Shown here: in pieces, positions 8,626 to 17,400 of the stretch
Layout of the letters: each line of letters begins with the position of its first letter
Position numbering within the stretch: the stretch's first letter is position 1
From: Microbacterium halotolerans
Lineage (GTDB): Bacteria > Actinomycetota > Actinomycetes > Actinomycetales > Microbacteriaceae
Reading direction: 5' to 3'
DNA length: 64,000 nt
Assembly: GCF_003569805.1 (NCBI RefSeq)
Contig: NZ_KZ984051.1
Coordinates: 62,001-126,000 of the forward strand
Translations under genes and position numbers: made by a program
Notes under the pieces: model-generated
The model's input: the letters and a program-made list of their open reading frames with translations, nothing else
Told to the model about the DNA's origin: nothing
Database searches by the model: none

Positions 8626-9966
8626 ATGACGTTCGCTCCTCCCGATGCCGCGCGCCTCGCCGCCCCCTCCGTCGTCACCGAGATACCCGGTCCGCGTTCT
8701 CGTGCTCTGCACGCTGAGCGCGAGAGCGCCGTGTCGAGCGGCTTCGGCACAGTGCTGCCGGTGTTCGTCGACCATGCCGAGGGCGCAGTGCTCGTGGACG
8801 TCGACGGCAACAGGTTCATCGACCTCGCCAGCGGCATCGCCGTGACGAGCATCGGCGCCGCGCACCCCCGTGTGGCCGAGCGCATCGCACAGCAGGCCGC
8901 GCGCTTCACGCACACCTGCTTCATGGTCACCGAGTACGAGTCGTTCGTGCGAGTGGCGGAGTGGCTGAACGCGCGGGTTCCCGGCGAGTGGGACAAGCGC
9001 ACCGCGCTCTTCTCGACCGGCGCCGAGGCCGTCGAGAACGCCGTGAAGATCGCCAGGAAGCACACCGGGCGCCCCGGAGTGCTCGTGCTCGACGAGGCGT
9101 ACCACGGCCGCTCGCTGCTGACGATGGCGATGACGGCGAAGGAGCACCCGTACCGTTCGGGGTTCGGCCCGCTGCCAGATGACGTGGTGGTGCGCGCGAC
9201 CAACGGCAACGCGCTGCGCAGCGGCCTCGACACCGCGGCAGCTCTTGCGGAGGTCGAACGCGTGCTGCAGGCGCACGGCCCCGAGTCGTTCGCGGCGCTC
9301 GTCGTCGAGCCGGTCCAGGGCGAGGGCGGGTTCAACGTGCCGCAGCCGGGCTTCCTCGCCGGGCTCGCCGACCTCGCGCGCGCCCACGGGATCGTGTTCG
9401 TCGTCGACGAGATCCAGGCGGGGCTCGGCCGCACCGGGCGGCTGTTCGCGAGTGAGCACGACGGCGTCGCGGGCGATCTGACGCTGACCGCCAAGGCACT
9501 CGGCGGCGGAATGCCGATCTCGGCCGTGACCGGGAGAAGCGACATCATGAACGCCGTGCACACCGGAGGCCTCGGCGGCACCTACGCTGGCAACCCCGTC
9601 GCATGCGAGGCCGCTCTCGCCGTGTTCGAGGTGCTCGACGACCCCGAGACGCTGCGGAACGTCGCCCGCATCGAGCAGGCGGTGCGCGAGCGGCTGGATC
9701 CGCTCGTCGACGAGGTCGACGTCGTCGCCGACGTCCGCGGCCGCGGTGCCATGCTCGCGATCGAGTTCGCCGATGCCGACCTCGCGCCGCTGCCAGAGCT
9801 CACCTCGGCGATCTCCCGCGCCTGCCACGCGGCTGGCGTGCTCACCCTGACGACGGGAACGCACGGCAACGTCATCCGGCTGCTTCCTCCGCTCATCGCG
9901 GAGCCGGAGCTGGTCGCACGCGGCGTCGACATCCTCGTCACCACCATCAAGGAGGCCGCAGCATGA
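8626..9966 (+). CDS. gabT: Class III aminotransferase, 4-aminobutyrate/5-aminovalerate type (GabT/DavT-like)
   Basis: This PLP enzyme transfers the terminal amino group of omega-amino acids to 2-oxoglutarate, giving a semialdehyde and glutamate. The 446-residue protein has the class III signature with D261 (VVDEIQAGLGRTG) stacking on PLP and the Schiff-base lysine K290 (TAKALGGGMP). The sequence from GAAHPRVAERIAQQ through THTCFMVTEYE is typical of actinobacterial GabT. GABA and 5-aminovalerate are often both accepted by this family; the glutaryl-CoA dehydrogenase immediately downstream favours 5-aminovalerate here. It overlaps that gene by 4 bp, so a catabolic operon is clear. Confidence 0.9.
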   Translation: MTFAPPDAARLAAPSVVTEIPGPRSRALHAERESAVSSGFGTVLPVFVDHAEGAVLVDVDGNRFIDLASGIAVTSIGAAHPRVAERIAQQAARFTHTCFMVTEYESFVRVAEWLNARVPGEWDKRTALFSTGAEAVENAVKIARKHTGRPGVLVLDEAYHGRSLLTMAMTAKEHPYRSGFGPLPDDVVVRATNGNALRSGLDTAAALAEVERVLQAHGPESFAALVVEPVQGEGGFNVPQPGFLAGLADLARAHGIVFVVDEIQAGLGRTGRLFASEHDGVAGDLTLTAKALGGGMPISAVTGRSDIMNAVHTGGLGGTYAGNPVACEAALAVFEVLDDPETLRNVARIEQAVRERLDPLVDEVDVVADVRGRGAMLAIEFADADLAPLPELTSAISRACHAAGVLTLTTGTHGNVIRLLPPLIAEPELVARGVDILVTTIKEAAA

Positions 9967-11120
9967 CCGGACCAGCCGACCTGCTCGATCTCGACGATCA
10001 GCTCACCGATGCCGAGCGCTCCACGCGCAAAGCCATCCGGTCGTTCGTCGACGACATCCGCCCGTCGATTCCAGAATGGTACGAGAAGGCGCACTTCCCC
10101 GCCGAGATCATGCCGGAGCTGGGGCGACTCGGTGCGCTCGGCATGATCTACGACGGCTACGGCTGCCCAGGCCGCGGCGCCGTCGAGTACGGCCTCGCGG
10201 CGATGGAGCTCGAAGCCGGCGACTCGGGTCTGCGCACGGCCGTATCGGTGCAGGGCTCGCTGGCGATGAGCGCGATCCACAAGTTCGGCTCCGAGGATCA
10301 GAAATCGGAACTGCTGCCCCGGATGGCCGCCGGCGAGCTGATCGGCTGCTTCGGTCTGACCGAACCGAATGCGGGGAGCGACCCCGGCAGCATGACGACC
10401 TTCGCGCGGCGCGACGGCGACGACTGGGTGCTGAACGGCTCCAAGCGCTGGATCGGCCTCGCCAGCATCGCCGGCATCGCCGTCATCTGGGCGCAGACCG
10501 ACGACGGCGTGCGCGGCTTCGTCGTGCCGACGGACGCGGCCGGCTTCACCGCGACGCCGATCGAGCCGAAGATGTCGATGCGCGCCTCCGTGCAGTGCGA
10601 GATCCGGATGAGCGATGTCAGGCTTCCCGAGTCGGCGATGCTGCCGGAGGCGCGCGGGCTGCGCGGACCGTTCTCCTGCCTCAACGAGGCGCGCTACGGC
10701 ATCGCGTGGGGCGTGCTCGGCGCCGCGCGCGACAGCTACCTCACCGCACTGACCTACGCACAGGGCCGGATGCAGTTCAACCGCCCGATCGCGTCGTTCC
10801 AGCTGACGCAGGCGAAGCTGGCGGACATGGCCGTGAAGATCACGCACGGCCAGCTCGTGGCGCTGCGGCTCGGCCGGCTCAAAGAGGCCGGCCGACTCCA
10901 GTCGCACCACATCTCCGTCGGCAAGCTCTCCAACACCCGCGACGCGATCGACGTCGCCCGTCAGGCCCGCACGATCCTCGGCGGCAACGGCATCTCAGCC
11001 GAGTACTCGCCGCTGCGCCACGCCAACAACCTCGAATCGGTGCGCACCTACGAGGGCACCGACGAAGTGCACACCCTCGTGCTCGGTCGGCACATCACCG
11101 GCCTCGAGGCGTTCCGCTGA
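9963..11120 (+). CDS. Glutaryl-CoA dehydrogenase (acyl-CoA dehydrogenase family)
   Basis: The enzyme oxidises and decarboxylates glutaryl-CoA to crotonyl-CoA using FAD. The 385-residue protein carries the acyl-CoA dehydrogenase signature (GCFGLTEPNAGSDPG), the catalytic glutamate E364 in RTYEGTDEVH, and R91 in LRTAVSVQGSL. R91 corresponds to the arginine that binds the second carboxylate in human glutaryl-CoA dehydrogenase, which distinguishes it from general acyl-CoA dehydrogenases. The C-terminal run ILGGNGISAEYSPLRH is also characteristic of this subfamily. It is coupled by ATGA overlap to the aminotransferase and followed after 22 bp by the aldehyde dehydrogenase. Confidence 0.88.
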   Translation: MTGPADLLDLDDQLTDAERSTRKAIRSFVDDIRPSIPEWYEKAHFPAEIMPELGRLGALGMIYDGYGCPGRGAVEYGLAAMELEAGDSGLRTAVSVQGSLAMSAIHKFGSEDQKSELLPRMAAGELIGCFGLTEPNAGSDPGSMTTFARRDGDDWVLNGSKRWIGLASIAGIAVIWAQTDDGVRGFVVPTDAAGFTATPIEPKMSMRASVQCEIRMSDVRLPESAMLPEARGLRGPFSCLNEARYGIAWGVLGAARDSYLTALTYAQGRMQFNRPIASFQLTQAKLADMAVKITHGQLVALRLGRLKEAGRLQSHHISVGKLSNTRDAIDVARQARTILGGNGISAEYSPLRHANNLESVRTYEGTDEVHTLVLGRHITGLEAFR

Positions 11121-11142
11121 TCCACCCCAGGGAGAAGAAGAC

Positions 11143-12591
11143 ATGACGGCCACGCTCACGCATCACATCGGCGGCAGCTTCGTCGACGGCACCGGTTCGC
11201 GGATCCTCGACGAGAACCCGAGCCGACCGGATGAACTGGTCGCCGAGGGCTCGGCGGCCGGGCCCGAGCAGGTCGATGCCGCCGTGGCCGCGGCGCGTGC
11301 CGCCGCACCCGGCTGGGCGCGCACGCCGATCGCCGAGCGCGCTGCGGTGCTGGAACGGGCGGCCGGCCTGATCGACGCGGATGCCGACGCGCTGGGCACG
11401 GAGCTCGCCCGTGAGGAGGGGAAGCTGCGCGCCGAGGGCATCGGCGAGGTCCGCAATGCGGCGAACATCCTGCGCTACTTCGCGAACGAAGCGCATCGCG
11501 AGCAGGGCGAGGTGTATGCGTCTCCCCGCCCCGGCGAGCGCATCCTGGTCGTGCGCCGCCCCGTCGGCGTGATCGGCGTGATCACCCCGTTCAACTTCCC
11601 GATCGGCATTCCGGCCTGGAAGATGGCGCCGGCGCTGGTGCACGGCAACACGCTGGTGTGGAAGCCTGCGATCACTGTTCCGCTGCTCGCCCTCCGACTG
11701 GCGCAGAAGCTGCACGAGGCGGGTCTGCCTGCAGGCGTGCTGAACCTCGTCATCGGCGAGCCGGACGTCGGACCCGCGATCGTGGAGCACCCGGGCATCG
11801 ACGCGATGACGTTCACGGGATCGACGGCGGTCGGCCGTGCGATCGCGGCACGGCTGGCTGCGCGCGGCGTGCCGTTTGCGGGCGAGATGGGCGGCAAGAA
11901 CGCCTCCGTCGTGCTCGCCGACGCCGACCTCGACCTCGCAGTGGAGCGGGTCGCCGGCGGCGCCTTCCGCGCGGCGGGTCAGAAGTGCACGGCGACCTCG
12001 CGCGTGGTCGTGGATGACGCCGTCGCCGACGAGTTCCTGGAGCGGTTCGCCGCGCGGGCGGCCCAGGTGCGCGTCGGCGATTCGATCGTGGATGATGTCG
12101 ACATGGGCCCGCTCGTCGACGGCCGTGCCCGCGACCGCGTGCTCGAGGCGATCGCCGGGGCGAGATCCGGCGGCCTGCGCCCCGTGCATGCACCCGAGCC
12201 GTACGCATCCGGGTCACTGGCTGCGGGGTACTTCGTGGCGCCGACGGTGTTCGAACTCGTGGACGAGACGCACCCGCTCTGGCGCGACGAGGTGTTCGGC
12301 CCCGTCGTGGCCGTGCGCCGGGCAGGCGACACGGCCGACGCGATGCGGCTCGCGAACGACAGCGTGTACGGGCTGTCGGCCGCACTGTTCACACGCGACC
12401 TCGGGCGTGCGCTGGCCTCGATCGACGACCTGCACGTGGGCGTGCTGCACGTGAACTCCGAGTCGGCCGGCGCCGACCTGCACGTGCCGTTCGGCGGCAT
12501 GAAGGGCAGCGCCCTCGGCCCCCGCGAGCAGGGCGCAGCCGCCCGCGAGTTCGTCACCGAGACCACCACCGTCTACCTCCAGGGCGCCTGA
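11143..12591 (+). CDS. NAD(P)-dependent semialdehyde/aldehyde dehydrogenase
   Basis: This 482-residue aldehyde dehydrogenase should oxidise the semialdehyde made by the aminotransferase to the dicarboxylate. It has the oxyanion asparagine N151 (TPFNFP), cofactor lysine K174 (VWKPA), general base E248 (EMGGKN) and nucleophile C282 in GQKCTATSR. The last motif is common in 2-oxoglutarate-semialdehyde and related dehydrogenases. By position the expected substrate is glutarate semialdehyde or succinate semialdehyde. A GGGAG ribosome-binding site precedes the ATG, and a strong bidirectional hairpin ends the operon. Confidence 0.87.
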   Translation: MTATLTHHIGGSFVDGTGSRILDENPSRPDELVAEGSAAGPEQVDAAVAAARAAAPGWARTPIAERAAVLERAAGLIDADADALGTELAREEGKLRAEGIGEVRNAANILRYFANEAHREQGEVYASPRPGERILVVRRPVGVIGVITPFNFPIGIPAWKMAPALVHGNTLVWKPAITVPLLALRLAQKLHEAGLPAGVLNLVIGEPDVGPAIVEHPGIDAMTFTGSTAVGRAIAARLAARGVPFAGEMGGKNASVVLADADLDLAVERVAGGAFRAAGQKCTATSRVVVDDAVADEFLERFAARAAQVRVGDSIVDDVDMGPLVDGRARDRVLEAIAGARSGGLRPVHAPEPYASGSLAAGYFVAPTVFELVDETHPLWRDEVFGPVVAVRRAGDTADAMRLANDSVYGLSAALFTRDLGRALASIDDLHVGVLHVNSESAGADLHVPFGGMKGSALGPREQGAAAREFVTETTTVYLQGA

Positions 12592-12592
12592 G

Positions 12593-12628
12593 CCCGCGCC
12601 CTGCCGCACCTGAGCGGCAGGGCGCGGG
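12593..12628. terminator. Bidirectional hairpin between convergent operons
   Basis: A perfect 15-bp GC-rich stem (12593-12607 with 12614-12628) closes over the loop ACCTGA. It separates the rightward aldehyde dehydrogenase operon from the leftward isomerase gene. No clear T-run is present. Its core 16-mer also occurs inverted at 41919-41934. Confidence 0.75.
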
Positions 12629-12629
12629 G

Positions 12630-13628
12630 TCAGTTCGATGAGAACGCGGCGTCGAACGCGGCATCTGGGGCGTCGAAGGCCAGGGTGCGCACGAAGCCGA
12701 CGGCCTCAGCGGCGCCGACGAGGCGGTCCATTCCTGCGTCCTCCCATTCCACCGACAGCGGGCCGTCGTAGCCGATCGCGTTGAGCATCCGGAAGGCATC
12801 CTCCCACGGGACGTCGCCGTGGCCGGTGGAGATGAAGTCCCAGCCGCGCCGCGGGTCCGCCCACGCCAGGTGCGAGGAGAGCCTGCCGCTGCGCCCGTTC
12901 AGGCGCTTCTTCGTGTCCTTGCAGTGCACGTGGTAGATGCGGTCGGCGAAGTCCCACAGGAAGCCGACGGGGTCGACGTCCTGCCACACCATGTGGCTCG
13001 GGTCCCAGTTCAGGCCGAACGACTCTCGGTGCCCGATCGCCTCCAGCGTGCGCTTGGCCGTCCAGTAGTCGTAGGCGATCTCGCTCGGGTGCACCTCGAG
13101 CGCGAAGCGCACTCCGACCTCCTCGAACACGTCGAGGATCGGGTTCCAACGGTCAGCGAAGTCCTGGTAGCCGGCCTCGACCATGTCGGCGGGCACGGGC
13201 GGGAACATCGCCACGGTCTTCCAGATCGACGAGCCGCTGAAGCCGACCACGGTGCGCACGCCGAGCTTCGCCGCCATCCGCGCGGTGTCCTTGATCGCCT
13301 CGGCGGCACGCTGTCGCACGCCCTCCGGGTCGCCGTCGCCCCACACCTCGGGCGACAGGATCTCCTGGTGCCGCCGATCGATCGGGTCGTCGCACACGGC
13401 CTGGCCGGTGAGGTGGTTCGAGATCGCCACGATCTTCAGCCCGTGCCGCGCCATCAGGTCGAGCCGCCCCTGCACGTACTCGGCGTCGTTCCAGCGCGTC
13501 ACGTCGAGATGGTCGCCCCAGCAGCACAGTTCCAGCCCGTCGTATCCCCATCCGGATGCCAGACGCGCAACCTCCTCGAGCGGCAGGTCGGCCCACTGGC
13601 CGGTGAAGAGCGAGATCGGTCGAGTCAT
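12630..13628 (-). CDS. Sugar phosphate isomerase/epimerase, AP-endonuclease-2-like TIM barrel
   Basis: This 332-residue TIM-barrel protein belongs to the xylose-isomerase-like superfamily. Likely metal-binding residues lie at E (ALEVHPSE), D and H (NWDPSH), H (HVHCKD) and E (SVEWED). Some members epimerise or open 3-keto sugars made by ThuA/Gfo-type oxidation, which fits the genes upstream. It is the last gene of the leftward sugar locus, 46 bp after the anchored protein gene. A GGAAGGA site precedes the ATG. The exact substrate is unknown. Confidence 0.85.
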   Translation of the reverse strand: MTRPISLFTGQWADLPLEEVARLASGWGYDGLELCCWGDHLDVTRWNDAEYVQGRLDLMARHGLKIVAISNHLTGQAVCDDPIDRRHQEILSPEVWGDGDPEGVRQRAAEAIKDTARMAAKLGVRTVVGFSGSSIWKTVAMFPPVPADMVEAGYQDFADRWNPILDVFEEVGVRFALEVHPSEIAYDYWTAKRTLEAIGHRESFGLNWDPSHMVWQDVDPVGFLWDFADRIYHVHCKDTKKRLNGRSGRLSSHLAWADPRRGWDFISTGHGDVPWEDAFRMLNAIGYDGPLSVEWEDAGMDRLVGAAEAVGFVRTLAFDAPDAAFDAAFSSN

Positions 13629-13674
13629 GTCGATTCCTTCCTTTGCTGTCTCCGGATGGAGACGTGGTAGTTGG

Positions 13675-14265
13675 TCAGTTCGAGCGCATTCTGCGGACGC
13701 GCAGCACGACTGCGGCGACGCCCACGAGGGTGACGACGCCTATCCCTCCCCACAGCCAGGCCGTTCCCGCGCCCAGGCCGCCTGACGCCTCGGCTGCCTC
13801 GTCCTGCTGCGCGCTCGCCTCGTCTTCCGCAGCGGCGGGCGGATTCTCTGCTGGGGGTTCCGGGGGCGCGGCGACATCGAGCTCTGTGGTGGTCTCGTGC
13901 TCCTGGGGTTCGGTCGTGGTCGCGGTCACGGTCCAGTGCCCCTCTCCGAGCAGGCCGGGCTCCGATGTGTACCAGCCCACCCCCTCCGGCGCGGACTCGA
14001 GGCGGACGGGCCCGACTTCCTCACCGTCGTCCGACACCGCCGCGATCTTGATGTCCACGGATTCCTCCACCGGATGCTCGTCCCCGGCCCAGACCACGAG
14101 CGCATCGATACCGCCTGCGCCGTCCGTGCCGAGATCGATCTGCAGTTCGCCGCCGTGCGCCGCAGCGGGCGCGGCACCGGTCCACCCGCCGAAGGTGAGG
14201 GCGGTCATGGCGAGGATGAGGAGTGCCGCCATCCTCATCGGGTGAATCCGACGTTGGGTGTCCAT
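13675..14265 (-). CDS. Secreted membrane-anchored protein of unknown function
   Basis: The 196-residue protein has an Arg-containing signal peptide (about residues 1-37, ending APAAAHGG), one beta-rich domain of about 85 residues, a Pro/Glu/Ala-rich linker (PPEPPAENPPAAAEDE), a C-terminal membrane helix and an RVRRMRSN tail. The domain shows a pattern such as EGVGWYTSEPGLLGEGHWTVTAT, reminiscent of small Ig-like YtkA/FixH-type domains. I do not recognise a specific function. The start at 14265 is chosen for its signal peptide and an upstream GAAGGA. It follows the giant anchored protein gene but is separated from it by two hairpins, so it may be only partly co-transcribed. Confidence 0.7.
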   Translation of the reverse strand: MDTQRRIHPMRMAALLILAMTALTFGGWTGAAPAAAHGGELQIDLGTDGAGGIDALVVWAGDEHPVEESVDIKIAAVSDDGEEVGPVRLESAPEGVGWYTSEPGLLGEGHWTVTATTTEPQEHETTTELDVAAPPEPPAENPPAAAEDEASAQQDEAAEASGGLGAGTAWLWGGIGVVTLVGVAAVVLRVRRMRSN

Positions 14266-14300
14266 CGCTGGTGTTCCTTCTGTCTGAAGTGGTGAGAAGA

Positions 14301-14341
14301 CCCCCGGCACAGGATCGGAGCGCGCCATCCTGTGTCGGGGG
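14301..14341. terminator. Hairpin in the gap after the giant anchored-protein gene
   Basis: A 15-bp stem (14301-14315 with 14327-14341, one G-T pair) has an 11-base loop. It lies just upstream of the start at 14265 and may act as a second terminator or attenuator. Confidence 0.55.
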
Positions 14342-14450
14342 CCGCCGACGCGAGGTCGGCGTGCCGCTGCCTTGTGCCGGCCGTTGATAGGTGTCCGGGC
14401 CTGGACCATACCCACGGGCGCCCGGCACTCGTTCAGCGGCGTCTGGGGAC

Positions 14451-14475
14451 GGGGGCCGCACACCGTGCGGCCCCC
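14451..14475 (-). terminator. Terminator hairpin of the giant anchored-protein gene
   Basis: An 11-bp perfect GC stem (GGGGGCCGCAC with its complement) around loop ACC sits 10 bases after the stop codon. Confidence 0.65.
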
Positions 14476-14484
14476 GCGGTCCGG

Positions 14485-17400
14485 TCAGAGTCGAGTCGCC
14501 TCCTTCGATGCATGTGCGACGGCCCCGGCGCTGCGCCGCAGACGCATCGCGATCACGATCGCGATTCCGGCCGCGAGCAGCATCAGCGCCACCACAGGTA
14601 TCCCACCGAGCGCGAGGCCGGTGGCCGGCAGTTCGTTCTGACCCGGCGTGTTCTGCTGCCCATCGGTGCCGGATGCTCCGTCCGAGGCTCCCGAACCGTC
14701 CGCGTCGGTCGCGCCGTCTGCAGAGCCATCCGCATCGGCGGCGCCACCGGCGTCCGTCGACCCGTCTGCGTCCGCAGCGTCCGCGTCTGTCGCATCAGCA
14801 TCCGCAGCATCAGCATCCGTCGCGTCCGCATCGGTCGCGTCTGCGTCCGCAGCATCCGCGTCGGTCGCATCAGCGTCGGCGCTGTCCGCCTCGGCGATGG
14901 TGAACGTGAGGGTCTCCCCGACGACGTTCTCCTCGCCCGCAGATGCGCGCAGCTCCACGGCGTGCTGGCCGGGCTCTGACACCTCGATCGGCGCCGTGTA
15001 CTCGCCCCAGCCCGCACCGTCGACGTTCACCTCGCGGTAGACCGTCGTGCCATCGGCTCCGCCGGTCGTCTCCACGGTGACCGTGACGGGGCCGAGGTAG
15101 GTGCCGTCCGGACCATCCGGATCGGCCGGGTCGAGCGAACCAGCGACCTCGAGAGGCTCCGCGGCCTCGCCCTCGACAACCCGGAAGTAGTCGAAGGACG
15201 CGACGGACGCCGTCGTCTGCGTGGCCCCGAGTGCGTAGACGCCGATTCCGGGATCCGTCGTGCTCACAGACGCGGCGAGCGACGGTCCGGTCTGCAGCGC
15301 CTCAGCGCCGCCGTCGGAGCCTGCCAGACCGTCGTGCGAGACGGCGTCGGCGACCGTCTCCCAGTTCTCGCCGTCTGCCGAGTACGAACCGGTGAAGGTC
15401 GAACCCTGTTTGGCGAGCCGCAGGTACCAGACGTCCGTAGACAGGTCCGTGACGCTCGGCTGCGGATCCAGCACCGCTGCATCCTTCTCAGAACGCAGCT
15501 CGATCCGTCCCGTCGCCGGATCGCCCGGCGCGTTGTCCACGACGTAGTCCAGCTTGACGTAGTTGTCGTCGTCACCGTAGAGGATCAGACCGCCCTGCTG
15601 GTACTGCTCGGTGAACTGCGAACCGTCGACCTTCGTCTCAACCGTCCAGTCGCCTTCCGGCTCGTCCTGGAGGATGATGTTCGGCACATCGGTGTTGCTG
15701 TCCGTGTAGATGTCGGTCGCGGTCGTGTCGATCTGCAGCGAGCCGTCAGCCACGCGGTAGCCGGAGGCGTCCTCGCGGACGATCCGGTCCCAACGACAGG
15801 CGTCGAGCGCGTCGCCGTCGAACTCGTCGTCCGGCTCCGTCGGCGCTGTCTCACCCGTCGCCAGGTGGAACCAGTCGAACTGCGCGTCGACGGCCGGCGC
15901 GTCCGACGACGTGCCCGCCAGTGACACCAGACCGATCTGCGGATCGACCAGGCCGTCGAGCGACTTCGTCTGCGGCATCTGCGTGAAGTCGACGCCGTCC
16001 GCCGAGTACGACGCGGTGAGGTCCGACCCGTCGGTGCTCGCGAGCCGCACATACACCGTCGACGGATAGTCCGCCCCCAGCGCATCCGTGTTGGACTCGC
16101 CCACCTCGTTCGGCTCGCCCGCCTCTTCCCGGATGAACTGGAAGATGCGCGTCGCCGGATCGGCCGGTGCCGAGCGCCCCTGGATCACCATCTTGGCGTA
16201 GTCGTCATCACCGCCGTAGATGAGCAGCCCTGCCTGTTGGTACTGCGCGTTCGCCTCGATCGCGACCTTGGCGGTCGCGGTGAAGGCGCCGTCAGGCAGA
16301 TCCTGCAGAACCAGGTTCGGCACCGCGACGTCGTCCGTCCCGTACAGGTCGGCTGCCGTCGTCGGGATCGTCAGCATCCCGTCGGCGACCTGCAGATCCT
16401 GATTGCGGTTCAGCACGGTCCAACGCTCCGGATCGACGTCGTCGCCGAGGAAGTCGTCGGAACCACCGGGGAAGCACAGCGCCGGTTCCGTCACCTCGCC
16501 CGTCACGGTGACCGTGACGTAGTCGTCGACGTACGCTCCACCGGAATCGGTCACCCTTGTCTGGAGGCGGTAGGTGCCGGGCTCCGTATAGGTGTGCTCC
16601 AGCGTCGGCTCGCCGTCAGCGAATCCGTCACCGAGGCCGATGTCCCACTCGTAGGACAGCTCGGCGTCGTCACCATCCGGATCGGTCGCCGTTGCCGTGC
16701 CCGACACGGTGAGCGGCGCCTCTCCCTCCAGCGGCGTCACATCCAGTTCGAGTTCCGGACGCTCGTTGGCGGTGACACCGCGACCGTCGACCTCGAACCA
16801 GTTGACGTTGATGCCGCCGGATTCGAGCACGAAGTGCAGCGAACCCGATCCGCTCGGCACATCTGTGAGCGTCGCGGCGACATCGTCGAAGACCTGCCAG
16901 TCACCGGTCGAGGGAATCGATAGGTGCGCGATCTCAGGGCCGTCTGGCGCATCCCAGCGCACCGACACCTCTCCGCCGTCCGGCGACGCTGCGCGCAGCG
17001 ACAGCCCGTCGACGTCTCCCAGGCTGATCGGCTCGTGCGCCCACCAGTCATCAGGTTCGATGTAGCCGATGTTCTGACCGCCGCCGGCGCTGTCGGAGGT
17101 CTCCTCGATGATCACACCGGCATCGCCGCTGCTCGTGGATCCGTCCAGACGCCCCGTCGAGGTGAAGAACTCCGACTGGATGAGCTTCGGCTGCAGCACC
17201 TGCAGGTCGTTGCCCGTGAGCGGAACGCCGGCGGAACCGCCGTCGTCGGTGTACATCGCCTCGATCACCCAGAAGATGTTCGATTCGATGCCGTGGCCCT
17301 CGTCGCGCGCCGTCTGGATGACGCCCTCGCAGCCGGTCAGCTCGTCGAAGGGGTGCGCGTGCGAGTCGTGGCCCAGTGAAGTGAACAGACGTACGTCGGC

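Noticed and set aside
14655..14895. Tandem repeats considered as a CRISPR-like array
   Set aside because: Units are short, contiguous and in frame, coding for an Asp/Ala stalk; there are no unique spacers. No CRISPR array was seen anywhere.
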